DNA of 64,000 nt from Pseudomonas sp. 102515 (GCF_031085165.1 NZ_JAVHTY010000002.1:124001-188000), one strand, 5' to 3'. Shown: positions 1-9,210, numbered from the stretch's first letter. The notes: generated by a model from the letters alone, not told the origin. Numbers and translations: made by a program.

Positions 1-1191
1 GATGCGGTCGGTGGCGTCGCCCACCTCGCCGATCAGCCGCTGCAGATAGCCGATGAAGCCGTTGACCGCGCCGGCCACCGCATCCACTTCGTCCTTGCCG
101 TGCACCGGGATGCGCCGGGTCAGGTCGGCATCGCCGGCGGACAGGGATTCGATGTTGCGTTGCAGCAGGCCCAGGCGGCCCATCAGCTTGCCGAGCGCCA
201 GCACCATGACGGCCACCAGCAGCAGGACCAGCGGCAGCTGGATCGCCGCCAGGGTCTTGAGGATGCCGGTGTTGGTCGCGGCGATGAGCGAGGTGGGCAG
301 CGCCGTGGCCAGCAGCCAGGGCGTGCCGGCCAGCGGGCGCAGGAAGAAGGTGTGGGGCGTGCCGTGCTCGTCGACATAGGTGTCGCGCACCACGGCCTCG
401 CCCTTGAGCTTGCCGAGGTTCTGCTGGATGGCGGTGACGAAGGGCGAGCGGGCGGCATAGGTCGAGACGTTGTTCAGGATCTGCGAATCGCCGAGTTCGC
501 TGAGGTTGCTGAGGATCTTGCCGTCGGCCTCGACGATCATCATGTCGGTGTCGTCGAGTTCCTTGCGTAGGCTGTCCACCAGGGGATTGAAGAAGCCCAG
601 GGTGAGGTCGATGGTCGATACGCCAAAGGCCTTGCCGTCGCGCTGGATGGCCATGGCGCAGTTGGTGCGCGGCTCGGCGCTGGCGGCGTCCTTGTAGGCG
701 GCGGCCCAGACGCACTGGCCGGCGGGGCCCTTGAGGCCAGCCTGGAACCAGGGTTGCTCCCAGTAGTTGAGCGACTCGGGGGAGTTCCAGTGGGTGTTGA
801 CGATCAGCTTGCCGCTGGCATCGCGGTGATAGAAGGTGCTGAACTTGTCGCGACCCTGTTCACGTTGGTTGGGCAGCGGCCAGATGCCGCCGCCGAACAC
901 CTTGGCATCGCCATACTGATCCACCAGGCCGGGCAGTACCCGGTCGATGGCGGCGCTGTCCAGCAGCGGTACGGTCTGGGTGATGGAGCGCTGCTGCGCC
1001 TGGATCTGGTTGAGTTCGCGATAGATGCGGGTGCCCACCTCGTTGACGCGGGTGAGCACGGCGGATTCACCGGCGGCGACCAGATCCGGGGTCACCCACA
1101 GGCGGATGCCGATGACGGTGGCCGCGAGGGTCGCGCCGATGAAGCCGAGGAAGATCAGGGTGTAGCGGGTCCGGATGGTGTTCAAGGCCAT
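1..1191 (-). CDS. Methyl-accepting chemotaxis protein, N-terminal part (cut by window edge)
   Basis: About 397 codons are visible. The gene starts at the ATG ending at 1191, with an AGGAG ribosome site 7-8 bases before it, and runs off the left edge without a stop. A membrane segment (about residues 9-30) is followed by a large periplasmic region of dCache type, including NTHWNSPESLNYWEQPWF and a GVSTIDLTLG segment. A second membrane segment (about 320-340) leads into a HAMP-like linker ending in VNGFIGYLQRLIGEVGDATDRI-type sequence, as in Pseudomonas chemoreceptors. The cytoplasmic signalling hairpin lies outside the window, so a different output domain is possible but unlikely. The ligand cannot be predicted from sequence alone. 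Confidence 0.85.
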   Translation of the reverse strand, partial: MALNTIRTRYTLIFLGFIGATLAATVIGIRLWVTPDLVAAGESAVLTRVNEVGTRIYRELNQIQAQQRSITQTVPLLDSAAIDRVLPGLVDQYGDAKVFGGGIWPLPNQREQGRDKFSTFYHRDASGKLIVNTHWNSPESLNYWEQPWFQAGLKGPAGQCVWAAAYKDAASAEPRTNCAMAIQRDGKAFGVSTIDLTLGFFNPLVDSLRKELDDTDMMIVEADGKILSNLSELGDSQILNNVSTYAARSPFVTAIQQNLGKLKGEAVVRDTYVDEHGTPHTFFLRPLAGTPWLLATALPTSLIAATNTGILKTLAAIQLPLVLLLVAVMVLALGKLMGRLGLLQRNIESLSAGDADLTRRIPVHGKDEVDAVAGAVNGFIGYLQRLIGEVGDATDRI

Positions 1192-1388
1192 GGTGTCGCT
1201 CCTGCGGTTACAGCGCCGTTCACGCTGCGAAAGGCATCCTTGGCGGTGTTCTGAACAGGGATGTCAGAGCCTTATCGGCGCCTGATGGGTGACCTTTAGT
1301 CGCAGGAAGGGATGGGATATCAATTCGCTAGCGGAGTCGCGACGTGACCTGTTGGCCGCTTTGCAGTCAGCGCGTTTCCCAGCGCGGA

Positions 1389-2138
1389 TCAGGTCGGCAA
1401 GGCGCGGACTTCACCCTGCCAGTCGCCCGCCACCCGCCGGACGATCACCAGGCAGGCACCATCCCCCGGCGCCGCCACCGGGCATTGGCCATCGGCCGTC
1501 CAGAAGGCGCTGCGACCCACACAGGCATAGCCGCCGGTGGGCGCGCCGTGATTGGCCATGAGCACCGGCATGCCCAGGCGCCGGGCATGGCCGGCCAACC
1601 GGGCGCTGTCGGCGGGATAGCCGGTCGGACCGATCACCGCGGAGGCCAGGTAGAGGTCGGCGCCCCAGGCGCGAGCGGCATCGGCATGGGCCGGGTGGTT
1701 GCTGTCGGCGCAGATGGCCAGGGCGGCCTTTAGGTCCCGCACCTCCAGCAAGTCCCCGCCATTGCCGGGCACGAAGGGCGGCGCCTCGCCCGGATGCAGG
1801 TATTCCTTGGTGTGGACGCGACAGCTGCCATCGGCGCCCAGGATCAGTGCCCCGATCTGCAGCCCCGCCGGACCCTGGACCGGCGCCCCGACCACGGCCG
1901 TGAGCCCGGCCACGCGGCAGGCCTCGCGCAGGGGCAGCAGGTGTGCATCGGCACCCTCCAGCGTCAGCGCTGCCGCCAGGGTCGGTTCATAACCGGTCAG
2001 GGACAACTCGGGAAACAGCAGGAGCTCTACCCCGGCATCGGCAGCCGCGGCGATGAAGTCCAGATGGGTGCGCAGATTGGCGGCGAGGTCGCCGGCGATC
2101 GAAACGGATTGGGCGGCAGCGAGGGTAGGGGTGGGCAT
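1389..2138 (-). CDS. Carbon-nitrogen hydrolase (nitrilase superfamily)
   Basis: The protein is 249 aa, a normal length for this superfamily, which cleaves non-peptide C-N bonds in amides or nitriles. The catalytic triad is visible: Glu44 in LFPELSLTGYE, Lys111 in HTKEYLHPGE and Cys143 in AICADSNHP. The ATG ending at 2138 begins MPTPTLAAAQ, the usual start of the first beta strand. The longer upstream reading frame runs antisense to the dehydrogenase remnant and was not used. There is no signal peptide, so it is cytoplasmic. It is transcribed away from the decayed alcohol dehydrogenase gene. The substrate is unknown; omega-amidase and N-carbamoyl-putrescine amidase are alternatives. Confidence 0.85.
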   Translation of the reverse strand: MPTPTLAAAQSVSIAGDLAANLRTHLDFIAAAADAGVELLLFPELSLTGYEPTLAAALTLEGADAHLLPLREACRVAGLTAVVGAPVQGPAGLQIGALILGADGSCRVHTKEYLHPGEAPPFVPGNGGDLLEVRDLKAALAICADSNHPAHADAARAWGADLYLASAVIGPTGYPADSARLAGHARRLGMPVLMANHGAPTGGYACVGRSAFWTADGQCPVAAPGDGACLVIVRRVAGDWQGEVRALPT

Positions 2139-2250
2139 CAGGACTCCAGGGGCGTTGAGGCGCCCGGAAAGGGCTGACAAAGGATAGCGTTGCGCTGCCA
2201 GAAGGACGTCTCCGTTGCCCTGGCCGCATCCGGGTTGCCTCTGGGTTATA

Positions 2251-2281
2251 CCGCTACCTCTCAGCATTTGGAGCGGTAGCG
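2251..2281. promoter_or_regulatory. Inverted repeat in the divergent intergenic region
   Basis: CGCTACC (2252-2258) and GGTAGCG (2275-2281) form a perfect 7-bp inverted repeat with a 16-base spacer. It lies between the divergently oriented hydrolase gene and the dehydrogenase remnant, so it may be an operator. No regulator is encoded beside it and no function is established. Confidence 0.3.
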
Positions 2282-2330
2282 CCTCGCTATAGTCGGGCCG
2301 TCTATCAAGTTCAAGAATAACAGGACGGGT

Positions 2331-3129
2331 CACGGCGATAATCACTATGTAACGGAGATCCGCTTCGGCGCCGGCCGTGCGGCCGACCTGGGCCACGTCA
2401 ACGCACGGCTGGGCTTCCAGCGGCCGCTGATCGTCACCGGTCGTGGCGTGGTGGCGGCCGGTCTCATCGATCAGCTGGTGGAGCTGAATCCCCAGGCCGC
2501 CTATCCGGTGTTCGACGCCACCCCGGCCAATCCCACCGAGGCAGCCACCCACGAGGGCGTCGCCTGTTTCCGGGACGCGGAATGCGACGGCATCATCGCC
2601 GTCGGCGGGCGGGCGCCCATCGACCTGGCCAAGGCCAGCGCCGTGTCCGTGTGCCATCCGGGACCGCTGAAACAGTTCGCCGTCATCGAGGGTGGCCTGA
2701 CGCGCATCACCGCGGCGACGGTGCCCATCGTGGCCATTCCGACCACGGCCGGCATCGGCAGCGAGGTGGGACGCGGTGCCATCATCATTCTCGATGATGG
2801 CCGCAAGGTCGGCATCCTCTCGCCCATGTCATCCCGCGGGTGGCCATCTGCGATCCGCTGCTGACGCTCAGCCTGAGCGTCATCGCGTTGTTCTGGGGTC
2901 TGCCCGGGCCTTCCTGCAGGGCGCCGCCGCCGCGGCCGGCATCGCCCTCATCAACTCCTTCGGCAACCTGGGCGGCTGCGCCGGTGGGGCTACTGACCGC
3001 CCTGTTCGGTTCGGCGCAAGGGGACTGATGCTGCTCGGGGGTTGCCTGCTGGTGTGCGCAGCGCCGATGCTGTGGGTGACCTGCGCAGTCGACTACCGGG
3101 CTGCTGGCCGAATAACCACGCCAGGATAA
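2331..3129 (+). pseudogene. Chimeric remnant: iron-containing alcohol dehydrogenase N-terminus joined to an MFS transporter C-terminus
   Basis: The frame open from 2346 reads YVTEIRFGAGRAADLG and later APIDLAKASAV, PLKQFAVIEGG and PTTAGIGSEVGRGAI, hallmarks of iron-dependent alcohol dehydrogenases. No usable start codon precedes it: the expected ATG position reads ACG (2332) and one base seems missing near 2345. Near 2823 another missing base moves the frame, after which VIPRVAICDPLLTL continues. From about 2862 the sequence becomes SVIALFWGLP and, after a further frame change, AFLQGAAAAAGIALINSFGNLGG and LMLLGGCLLVCA. These match the last helices of an MFS anion:cation symporter. Metal-binding histidines and the C-terminal half of the dehydrogenase are gone. 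It looks like a deletion fusion followed by decay, and is very unlikely to encode a working protein. Confidence 0.85.
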
Positions 3130-3208
3130 GCACGCCGCGATAGCCGCGCCTTTCAAGCGGAAGCGACCACCCTTCGCTTCCGCCTTCCTTGCCAGTGAAG
3201 AGGACATC

Positions 3209-4978
3209 ATGGATCTGGTCAGCGAGTTGCAAACCATCGTCGGGCGGCGCCATGTCCTGCAGGGCGACGCCGCGACCCGGCGCTTCCGCCTGGGGATCCG
3301 CTATGGCGGCGGGGCGGTGCTCGCCGTGGTCCGGCCCGGCAGCCTGCTGGAGATGTGGCGCGTGCTGCAGCGCTGCCACGGCGCCGGGACCATCATCATC
3401 TGTCAGGCGGCCAACACCGGCCTGACCGGTGGCTCCACGCCGGTGGCCGAGGGCTACGACCGGCCGGTGGTGCTGATCAACACCCTGCGCCTGACCCGCC
3501 TGGCCCTGCTGCGCCAGGGCGAGCAGGTGCTATCCCAGCCGGGTGTGACCCTGAGCCAGCTGGAGACGACGCTGAAACCCCTGGGGCGCGAGCCGCATTC
3601 GGTGATCGGCTCGACCTGCATCGGCGCCTCCGTCACCGGTGGCGTCTGCAACAACTCCGGCGGCTCGCTGATCCGCCGCGGACCGGCCTTCACCCAGCTG
3701 TCGCTGTTCGCCCGCATCGACGCAGCCGGGCACCTGCAACTGGTCAACCACCTGGGCCTGGAACTGGGCGATACCCCCGAGGACATCCTCACCCGGCTCG
3801 ACGAGGGCCGCTTCGACGACAGCGCCGTGCAGGACCCGGTCGGCGCCATGGCCTCCGATCGCGAATACGCCCGCCATGTCCGTGACGTGACCTCCGCCAC
3901 CCCGGCTCGCTACAACGCCGATCCGCGGCGGCTGTACGAGGCCTCGGGCTCGGCGGGCAAGATCGCCGTGTTCGCCCTGCGCCTGGATACCTTTGCCGCC
4001 GATCGCAACACCCGGGTGTTCTACATCGGCTCCAACCGGGCCGCCGATCTGGAAGCCATCCGCCGGCACATCCTGGTCAACTTCGCCCAGTTGCCCATTG
4101 CCGGCGAATACATGCACCGCACGGCCTATGAGCTCAGTCGTACCTATGGCAAGGACCTGTTCCTGTTCATCCAGCGCTGTGGCGCGCAACGGGTGCCCCA
4201 GGCCTTTGCCTGGAAGACCCGCTTCGATGCCCTCAGCGAACGCCTGGGGCTGGGTGCCCAGCTCGGCGATCGCCTGCTGCAACGCCTCGCCGCGCCCTTG
4301 CCGGAGCATCTGCCGGCACGCCTCAACGCCTTCGCTGCACGCTTCGAGCATCATCTATTGCTGAAGATGGGCGAAGACGGCATCGATGAGGCCCGCGCCT
4401 ATCTGCAGTCCTGGCTGCCCAGCGCCGACGCGGATTTCATCGAGTGCGACGCGGAGGAGGGCAACGCCGCCTTCCTCAATCGCTTCGCGGTCGGCAATGC
4501 CATGAATCGCTACCGGGCGGTGCACCGGGACAGCGTGGAAGACATCCTCGCCCTGGACATCGCCCTGCCGCGCAACACCCAGGACTGGTTCGAGACCCTG
4601 CCGCCGGAGCTGGCGGAGCAGATCGAGGTGACCATGTATTGCGGGCACTTCTTCTGCCATGTGCTGCACCAGGAATACCTGGTTAAGAAGGGCCGGGACT
4701 GCGCCGCGCTCAAGGAGCGGCTGCTGTCCTTGCTGGACGCCCGGGGTGCCCGCTATCCCGCCGAGCACAATGTCGGCCACCTCTACGCCGCGGCGCCCGA
4801 ACTGGAGCGGCACTATCGCCAGCTCGATCCGACCAACGCCTTCAATCCGGGCATCGGGCAGCTGACGCGGCGCTATCGTTGGCAGGCCGACTGTTGCGCC
4901 GAGCACTCCGGCGACGCCATCGCCGCAGCGGCTGCCGTTGCCAGAGCGGAGCCTGCGGAGAAGAGCCACACGCCCTGA
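3209..4978 (+). CDS. dld: Quinone-dependent D-lactate dehydrogenase
   Basis: At 589 aa this is close to E. coli Dld (571 aa), a peripheral inner-membrane FAD enzyme that oxidises D-lactate to pyruvate and passes electrons to quinone. The N-terminal FAD-binding half contains ICQAANTGLTGGSTP and SVIGSTCIGASVTGGVCNNSGG. The C-terminal half has the Dld membrane/cap domain (MYCGHFFCHVLHQEYLVKKG) and ends with HNVGHLYAA and DPTNAFNPGIG. The ATG at 3209 follows GAGGACATC and gives the usual MDLVSELQ start. The extra C-terminal tail after RRYRW is alanine-rich and poorly conserved. Upstream lie remnants of an MFS transporter; whether that transporter once served lactate uptake is a guess. Confidence 0.95.
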   Translation: MDLVSELQTIVGRRHVLQGDAATRRFRLGIRYGGGAVLAVVRPGSLLEMWRVLQRCHGAGTIIICQAANTGLTGGSTPVAEGYDRPVVLINTLRLTRLALLRQGEQVLSQPGVTLSQLETTLKPLGREPHSVIGSTCIGASVTGGVCNNSGGSLIRRGPAFTQLSLFARIDAAGHLQLVNHLGLELGDTPEDILTRLDEGRFDDSAVQDPVGAMASDREYARHVRDVTSATPARYNADPRRLYEASGSAGKIAVFALRLDTFAADRNTRVFYIGSNRAADLEAIRRHILVNFAQLPIAGEYMHRTAYELSRTYGKDLFLFIQRCGAQRVPQAFAWKTRFDALSERLGLGAQLGDRLLQRLAAPLPEHLPARLNAFAARFEHHLLLKMGEDGIDEARAYLQSWLPSADADFIECDAEEGNAAFLNRFAVGNAMNRYRAVHRDSVEDILALDIALPRNTQDWFETLPPELAEQIEVTMYCGHFFCHVLHQEYLVKKGRDCAALKERLLSLLDARGARYPAEHNVGHLYAAAPELERHYRQLDPTNAFNPGIGQLTRRYRWQADCCAEHSGDAIAAAAAVARAEPAEKSHTP

Positions 4979-4997
4979 CCGCTGCTCCTGAGCGTGC

Positions 4998-5245
4998 TCA
5001 GTCGTCCTGCTGGAGCGCGTAGAGCGATTCCACCAGCAGCGCGAACGTCGGGTTCTGCTGGGCGCTGCGCCGCGAGGCCAGCTCAGGGGGTTCGCTATGG
5101 GACCGGAGCTGCAGTGGCAGGCGAATGACCAGGCCATGCTGGCAGACGTAGTCCGCCACCTCGACCGACACCCGGGCCACCAGCCGTGGATCGCGGCTGA
5201 GCCGCGAAAGGGTGGTCAGCGCCGAGGTGGTCTCGACCAGATGCA
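4998..5245 (-). pseudogene. C-terminal remnant of a probable LysR-type regulator
   Basis: About 80 residues remain in frame before a TGA stop at 4998: VETTSALTTLSRLSRDPRLVARVSVEVADY, then GLVIRLPLQL and NPTFALLVESL. This resembles the end of a LysR effector domain (the 'G.lv.lpl.l' strand and final helix). The helix-turn-helix and most of the effector domain are absent. Upstream of about 5245 the other strand carries an unrelated MFS tail, so the gene has been truncated by recombination. The family assignment rests on pattern alone. Confidence 0.45.
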
Positions 5246-5257
5246 GTGGGAGGGCCG

Positions 5258-5387
5258 CTGCGCGCTGCTCGTCTATTTCGGCGGCAGCCATGTGCCGGCG
5301 ATGCTCTTCACGATGGGCTGTGCCCTGGTATCCATCTACGTGGTCTCCCGGGCACGCGACCGCAGTGGCGAGGCGCTCGACGACTAG
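5258..5387 (+). pseudogene. C-terminal remnant of an MFS transporter
   Basis: The last 42 residues of the plus-strand frame read LLVYFGGSHVPAMLFTMGCALVSIYVVSRARDRSGEALDD and stop at 5387. One membrane helix followed by a charged ARDRSG.. tail is typical of the C-terminus of metabolite:H+ symporters. Everything 5' of this in the same frame is antisense to the LysR remnant, so only the tail survives. It ends just before a dispersed repeat copy (5409-5435). Confidence 0.5.
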
Positions 5388-5408
5388 CCGACGCATCTCC
5401 AGAGCCAG

Positions 5409-5435
5409 GTAGGCTGGGCATAAGCCAAGCCCAAC
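5409..5435. repeat. Dispersed GTAGGYTGGG repeat, copy 1
   Basis: GTAGGCTGGGC followed by a variable centre and AAGCCCAAC. The same ends (GTAGGTTGGG ... GCCCAAC) occur at 13288-13319, 13421-13459, 50091-50122 and 50147-50186. All copies are intergenic or sit at the ends of broken genes. GTTGGGC/GCCCAAC gives each copy dyad symmetry, as in REP-type elements. Confidence 0.6.
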
Positions 5436-5466
5436 AGGCCAGACTCAAGGCGCCACTCCCCACCCC

Positions 5467-7746
5467 TTACAGCAGCGTGAAACTCCCCTCGCGCACCCGC
5501 TCCGAATCCAGGCCGACCATCACCTTGAACTCGCCCGGCTCCGAGACCAGCTTGAGGGCGTTATTGTAGAAGCGCAGGTCCGCCTCGGTGATGGGGAAGT
5601 CCAGCTCGCGGCTTTCGCCCGGTTGCAGCATTACCTTCTGGAAGCCCTTGAGCTCCTTGACCGGGCGCGCCAGGGAGGCGGTGACGTCGTGCAGATAGAG
5701 CTGCACCACGGTGGCACCGGCGCGGTTGCCGGTGTTCTTGACCGTGACCTTGGCGGTCAGGGTATCGCCCTTCTTCAGGGTGGCGCTGGACAGCTGCGGT
5801 GCCGAGACGTCGAAGGTGGTGTAGCTCAGGCCGTAGCCGAAGGGGTAGAGCGGGCCGTTGACGATGTCGAAGTAGCGCGAGGTGTACTTGTTCGGCTTGG
5901 CCGCATCGAAGGGGCGGCCGCTGCTCAGGTGGTTGTAGTACAGCGGCACCTGGCCCACTTCACGAGGAAAGGTCATGGTCAGCTTGCCGGAGGGGTTGTG
6001 GTCGCCGAACAGCACATCGGCCACGGCGTTGCCGCCTTCGGTGCCCGGGAACCAGGCTTCCAGCAGCGCACTGGCCTGCTCCTGTTCCCATTCCAGCGCC
6101 AGCGGGCGGCCGTTCATCAGCACCAGCACCAGCGGCTTGCCGGTGGCCTTGAGCGCCTTGATCAGTTCGCGCTGGGTGTCGGGCACGCTGATGCGGGCGC
6201 GGCTGGAAGCCTCGTGGGCCATGCCCTGGGATTCGCCGACCACGGCCACCACCACCTCGGCCTGGCGCGCGGTGGCCACGGCCTCGGCGATCAGTTCGCT
6301 GGCACTGCGCGGATCCACCGCGACCGCCGGTTCGTAGGCGTTGAGGTAGGCCAGCACATCGCGGTCGTCCAGCAGGTTGGCGCCCTTGGCATAGAGCACC
6401 TTGCCCTGACCGGCCACGGCGTTTTCCAGGCCGCGGCGGATGGAGACGGCCTGGGCGGCCACGCCGGCGGCGGACCAGTTGCCCATGACGTCGCGCGGAC
6501 TGTCGGCCAATGGGCCGATCACCGCCAGGGTGGCGCCCTTGCGCAGCGGCAGCACGGCCTTCTCGTTCTTCAGCAGCACCAGGCTCTCGCGGGCCACCTG
6601 GCGCGCCTCGGCGCGGTGCAGCCGCGATTCGGCGTTGGTGTCCGCCGGGTCCTGGCCCTTGAGGCGACGGTAGGGATCGTCGAACAGGCCCAGGCGGTAC
6701 TTGGTCAGCAGCATGTCGCGCACCGCCTGGTCGACCTCGGCCTGGGTCACCTTGCCGGCGGCCAGCAGCGCGGGCAGCTGCTTGCCATAGACGTCGTCGT
6801 GCATGTTCAGCTCGACGCCGGCCTTGAGCGCCTGCTCGGCGGCGTCGCGGGTGTCCTTGGCCACCCCGTGCAGCACCAGTTCGTTGATGGCGCCGTGGTC
6901 GCTGATCAAGAGGCCCCTGTAGTTCCAGTCCTTGCGCAAGAGGTCCTGCAACAGCCAGCGATTGGCCGTGGCCGGGACGCCGTTGATGCTGTTCAGCGCC
7001 ACCATCACCGCGCCGGCACCGGCCTCGGCGGCGGCGCGATAGGGCGGCAGGTAGTCCTGCATGAGCCGCTGCGGACTCATGTCGACGTTGCTGTAGTCGC
7101 GGCCGGCTTCCACGGCGCCGTAGCCGCCGAAGTGCTTGATGCTGGCCATGAGGCTGTCGGGGGCACGCAGGTCGTCGCCCTGGTAGGCGTGCACCAGGGT
7201 GGCGCCGATGCGCGAGGTCAGCCAGGTGTCTTCGCCGAAGGTTTCCGAGGCACGGCCCCAGCGTGGTTCGCGGGTGACGTCGACGGTGGGGGAAAAGGTC
7301 AGGTCGAGGCCGTCGGCTGCCGCCTCGATGGCGGAGATGCGCGCGCTGGTGGCGATGGCGTCGAGATTCCAGGTGCTGGCCAGGCCCAGGTTGATGGGGA
7401 AGATGGTGCGCATGCCGTGGATGACGTCATAGGCGTAGAACAGCGGGATCTTCAGCCGGCTGTGCCCGACCTCGTCCTGCATCTGGCGGATGTCGGGACG
7501 GGTCACGGTGTTGAACATGGCGCCCACCTTGCCGGCGCGGATGTCCGCCATGATGGCTTCCTTGGGGTAGTCCGGTCCCACGCTCACCAGGTTGAGCTGG
7601 CCGATCTTCTCCTCCAGGGTCATCTTCGCCAGCAGGGTGTCGACGTAGGCGCGAGCCGGATCCTGGTCCTGCGCCGGGGCGAGGGTGGCGCTGACCGCCA
7701 GTCCCAGGCCGAGCGTGAGTGCGGTGAGGCGTGGTGCGTTCAACAT
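5467..7746 (-). CDS. bglX: Periplasmic beta-glucosidase (glycoside hydrolase family 3)
   Basis: A 759-aa protein with a cleavable signal peptide (residues 1-25, ending APAQD). Residues 30-380 form the GH3 (beta/alpha)8 barrel with KMTLEEKIGQL, KHFGGYGAVEAGRDY and the nucleophile Asp283 in GLLISDHGAINEL. Residues 410-620 form the second GH3 domain (ESLVLLKN, VVVAVVGESQGMAHE). The C-terminus is a fibronectin III-like domain (PFGYGLSYTTFDV onwards). It hydrolyses beta-linked gluco-oligosaccharides from the non-reducing end in the periplasm. The start at 7746 was chosen because it begins the signal peptide; longer frames upstream overlap the glucarate dehydratase gene. opgD, which acts on periplasmic glucans, is 6 kb away, but a functional link is only a possibility. 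Confidence 0.95.
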   Translation of the reverse strand: MLNAPRLTALTLGLGLAVSATLAPAQDQDPARAYVDTLLAKMTLEEKIGQLNLVSVGPDYPKEAIMADIRAGKVGAMFNTVTRPDIRQMQDEVGHSRLKIPLFYAYDVIHGMRTIFPINLGLASTWNLDAIATSARISAIEAAADGLDLTFSPTVDVTREPRWGRASETFGEDTWLTSRIGATLVHAYQGDDLRAPDSLMASIKHFGGYGAVEAGRDYSNVDMSPQRLMQDYLPPYRAAAEAGAGAVMVALNSINGVPATANRWLLQDLLRKDWNYRGLLISDHGAINELVLHGVAKDTRDAAEQALKAGVELNMHDDVYGKQLPALLAAGKVTQAEVDQAVRDMLLTKYRLGLFDDPYRRLKGQDPADTNAESRLHRAEARQVARESLVLLKNEKAVLPLRKGATLAVIGPLADSPRDVMGNWSAAGVAAQAVSIRRGLENAVAGQGKVLYAKGANLLDDRDVLAYLNAYEPAVAVDPRSASELIAEAVATARQAEVVVAVVGESQGMAHEASSRARISVPDTQRELIKALKATGKPLVLVLMNGRPLALEWEQEQASALLEAWFPGTEGGNAVADVLFGDHNPSGKLTMTFPREVGQVPLYYNHLSSGRPFDAAKPNKYTSRYFDIVNGPLYPFGYGLSYTTFDVSAPQLSSATLKKGDTLTAKVTVKNTGNRAGATVVQLYLHDVTASLARPVKELKGFQKVMLQPGESRELDFPITEADLRFYNNALKLVSEPGEFKVMVGLDSERVREGSFTLL

Positions 7747-7892
7747 CTTCCCCAATTCCCTGTGCGTACTTTCTCGTTGTTCTTGGGCACCCTTGTGCCG
7801 AGGGGATTGTACAGCCGGGAAGCCGGGATGCGGAGCCGTTGACGGCCGGCGGGAGAGCCGGTCGTCAGCGGCGTGGAGGAGGGGACGAAGAC

Positions 7893-9170
7893 CTAGAAAC
7901 GCGGCTTGCGGGTTTCCCAGTCCGGCTGGTACTTGCGCATCTGGCGCACGTCGTCGCGGCTGCGGATGTCGATGGCGAGGAACTGCTCGTGCAGCTTGGC
8001 GAGCTGGTCCTGGTCCAGCTCCACGCCCAGGCCGGGCGTATCGGTGATCGCCACGCAGCCATTGCGGATCGGCAGCTTGCCGCCCTGGATGACTTCCTCG
8101 TCCTCTTCCTGCCAGGGGTAGTGGGTGTCGCAGGCATAGGCCAGGTTGGGCACCGCGGCCGCCACGTGGGTCATGGCCATGAGGCTGATGCCCAGGTGCG
8201 AGTTGGAGTGCATGGAGACACCCAGGCCAAAGGTGTCGCACATCCGCGCGAGGATCTGGGTGTCCCGGAGACCGCCCCAGTAGTGGTGGTCGGCGAGCAC
8301 GATCTGCACGCTGTTCTGGGCCACGCTGCGACGGAACTCGTCGAAGTCGGTGACCACCATGTTGGTGGCCAGGGGAATGCCGGTGCGTCGGTGCAGTTCG
8401 GCCATGCCGTCGAGGCCCGGGGTCGGGTCCTCGTAGTACTGCAGGTCGCCCGCCAGTACCTCGGCGATGCGCAGGGACGTTTCCAGCGACCAGTTGCCGT
8501 TGGGGTCGATGCGCAGCGGCGCCGCGGGAAAGGCCTGGCGCAGCGCCTTGATGCAGGCCGCCTCGTGATCCGGACCGAGCAGGGTGCCGGCCTTGAGCTT
8601 GATGCTCTGGAAGCCGTTCTCCTCGATCATCCGCGCCGCCTGGGCCACCACCTGCTCCGGGCTGATGGCCTCGCCCCAGCGATCGGGCCGGTAGGGCGCG
8701 TCGATGTGCTCGGCGTACTTGAGGAACAGGTAGGCGCTGAAGGGCACCTCGCGGCGCACCGCACCGCCGAGCAGTTCGACCAGGGGAATGCCCAGTGAGC
8801 GCGCCTGCAGATCGAGGAAGGCCACCTCGAAGGCGGAATAGGCATTGGCCACCTGCTTGCTCGGATGGGAGCCGGGCGCCAGCTCGGCGCCGGCCACCAC
8901 GCCACCGGCGAGGCTGGCGACGGTCGTCACCACCCGCGCGCGCAGGCCATTGAGGTCCCAGGCGGACAGGCCGACCAGGCTGCTTTCCATGGCCTTGAGT
9001 ACCGCCAGCACCGGGGCGTCGCCATAGCTCTCGCCAAGGCCGATGTGGCCATTGTCGCCTTCCACCTCGATGATGGATCTCAGCGCATAGGGTTCGTGGA
9101 TGCCGCTGGCGTTGAGCAGCGGGGCATCGCGAAAGGCGATGGGGGTGACTGTGATCCGTTTGATCTTCAC
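7893..9170 (-). CDS. gudD: Glucarate dehydratase (enolase superfamily)
   Basis: The protein is 425 aa from the GTG ending at 9170. That start has AGGAG seven bases upstream; an ATG at 9215 has no ribosome site and overlaps a palindromic operator. The enzyme dehydrates D-glucarate (and L-idarate) to 5-keto-4-deoxyglucarate. The enolase-superfamily residues are present: KxK base Lys191/Lys193 in SIKLKAG, metal ligands Asp222 (RIDPNGNW) and Glu247 (YYEDPTPG), and the Asp294/His321 dyad (VLADHHYWGG, SMHSNSHLG). No gudP transporter or garL/garR genes lie nearby, so the rest of the pathway must be elsewhere. bglX follows downstream in the same direction, but 146 bases separate them. Confidence 0.92.
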   Translation of the reverse strand: MKIKRITVTPIAFRDAPLLNASGIHEPYALRSIIEVEGDNGHIGLGESYGDAPVLAVLKAMESSLVGLSAWDLNGLRARVVTTVASLAGGVVAGAELAPGSHPSKQVANAYSAFEVAFLDLQARSLGIPLVELLGGAVRREVPFSAYLFLKYAEHIDAPYRPDRWGEAISPEQVVAQAARMIEENGFQSIKLKAGTLLGPDHEAACIKALRQAFPAAPLRIDPNGNWSLETSLRIAEVLAGDLQYYEDPTPGLDGMAELHRRTGIPLATNMVVTDFDEFRRSVAQNSVQIVLADHHYWGGLRDTQILARMCDTFGLGVSMHSNSHLGISLMAMTHVAAAVPNLAYACDTHYPWQEEDEEVIQGGKLPIRNGCVAITDTPGLGVELDQDQLAKLHEQFLAIDIRSRDDVRQMRKYQPDWETRKPRF

Positions 9171-9210
9171 GCTCAGACTCCTGGACTTGTCATTGTGGCG
9201 GTCTTTGTCA

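Noticed and set aside
5623-7842. 739-codon open frame on the plus strand opposite bglX
   Set aside because: It is a GC-driven antisense frame: the opposite strand encodes a complete GH3 enzyme with signal peptide and catalytic residues, and this frame has Gly/Gln/His-rich sequence without motifs.
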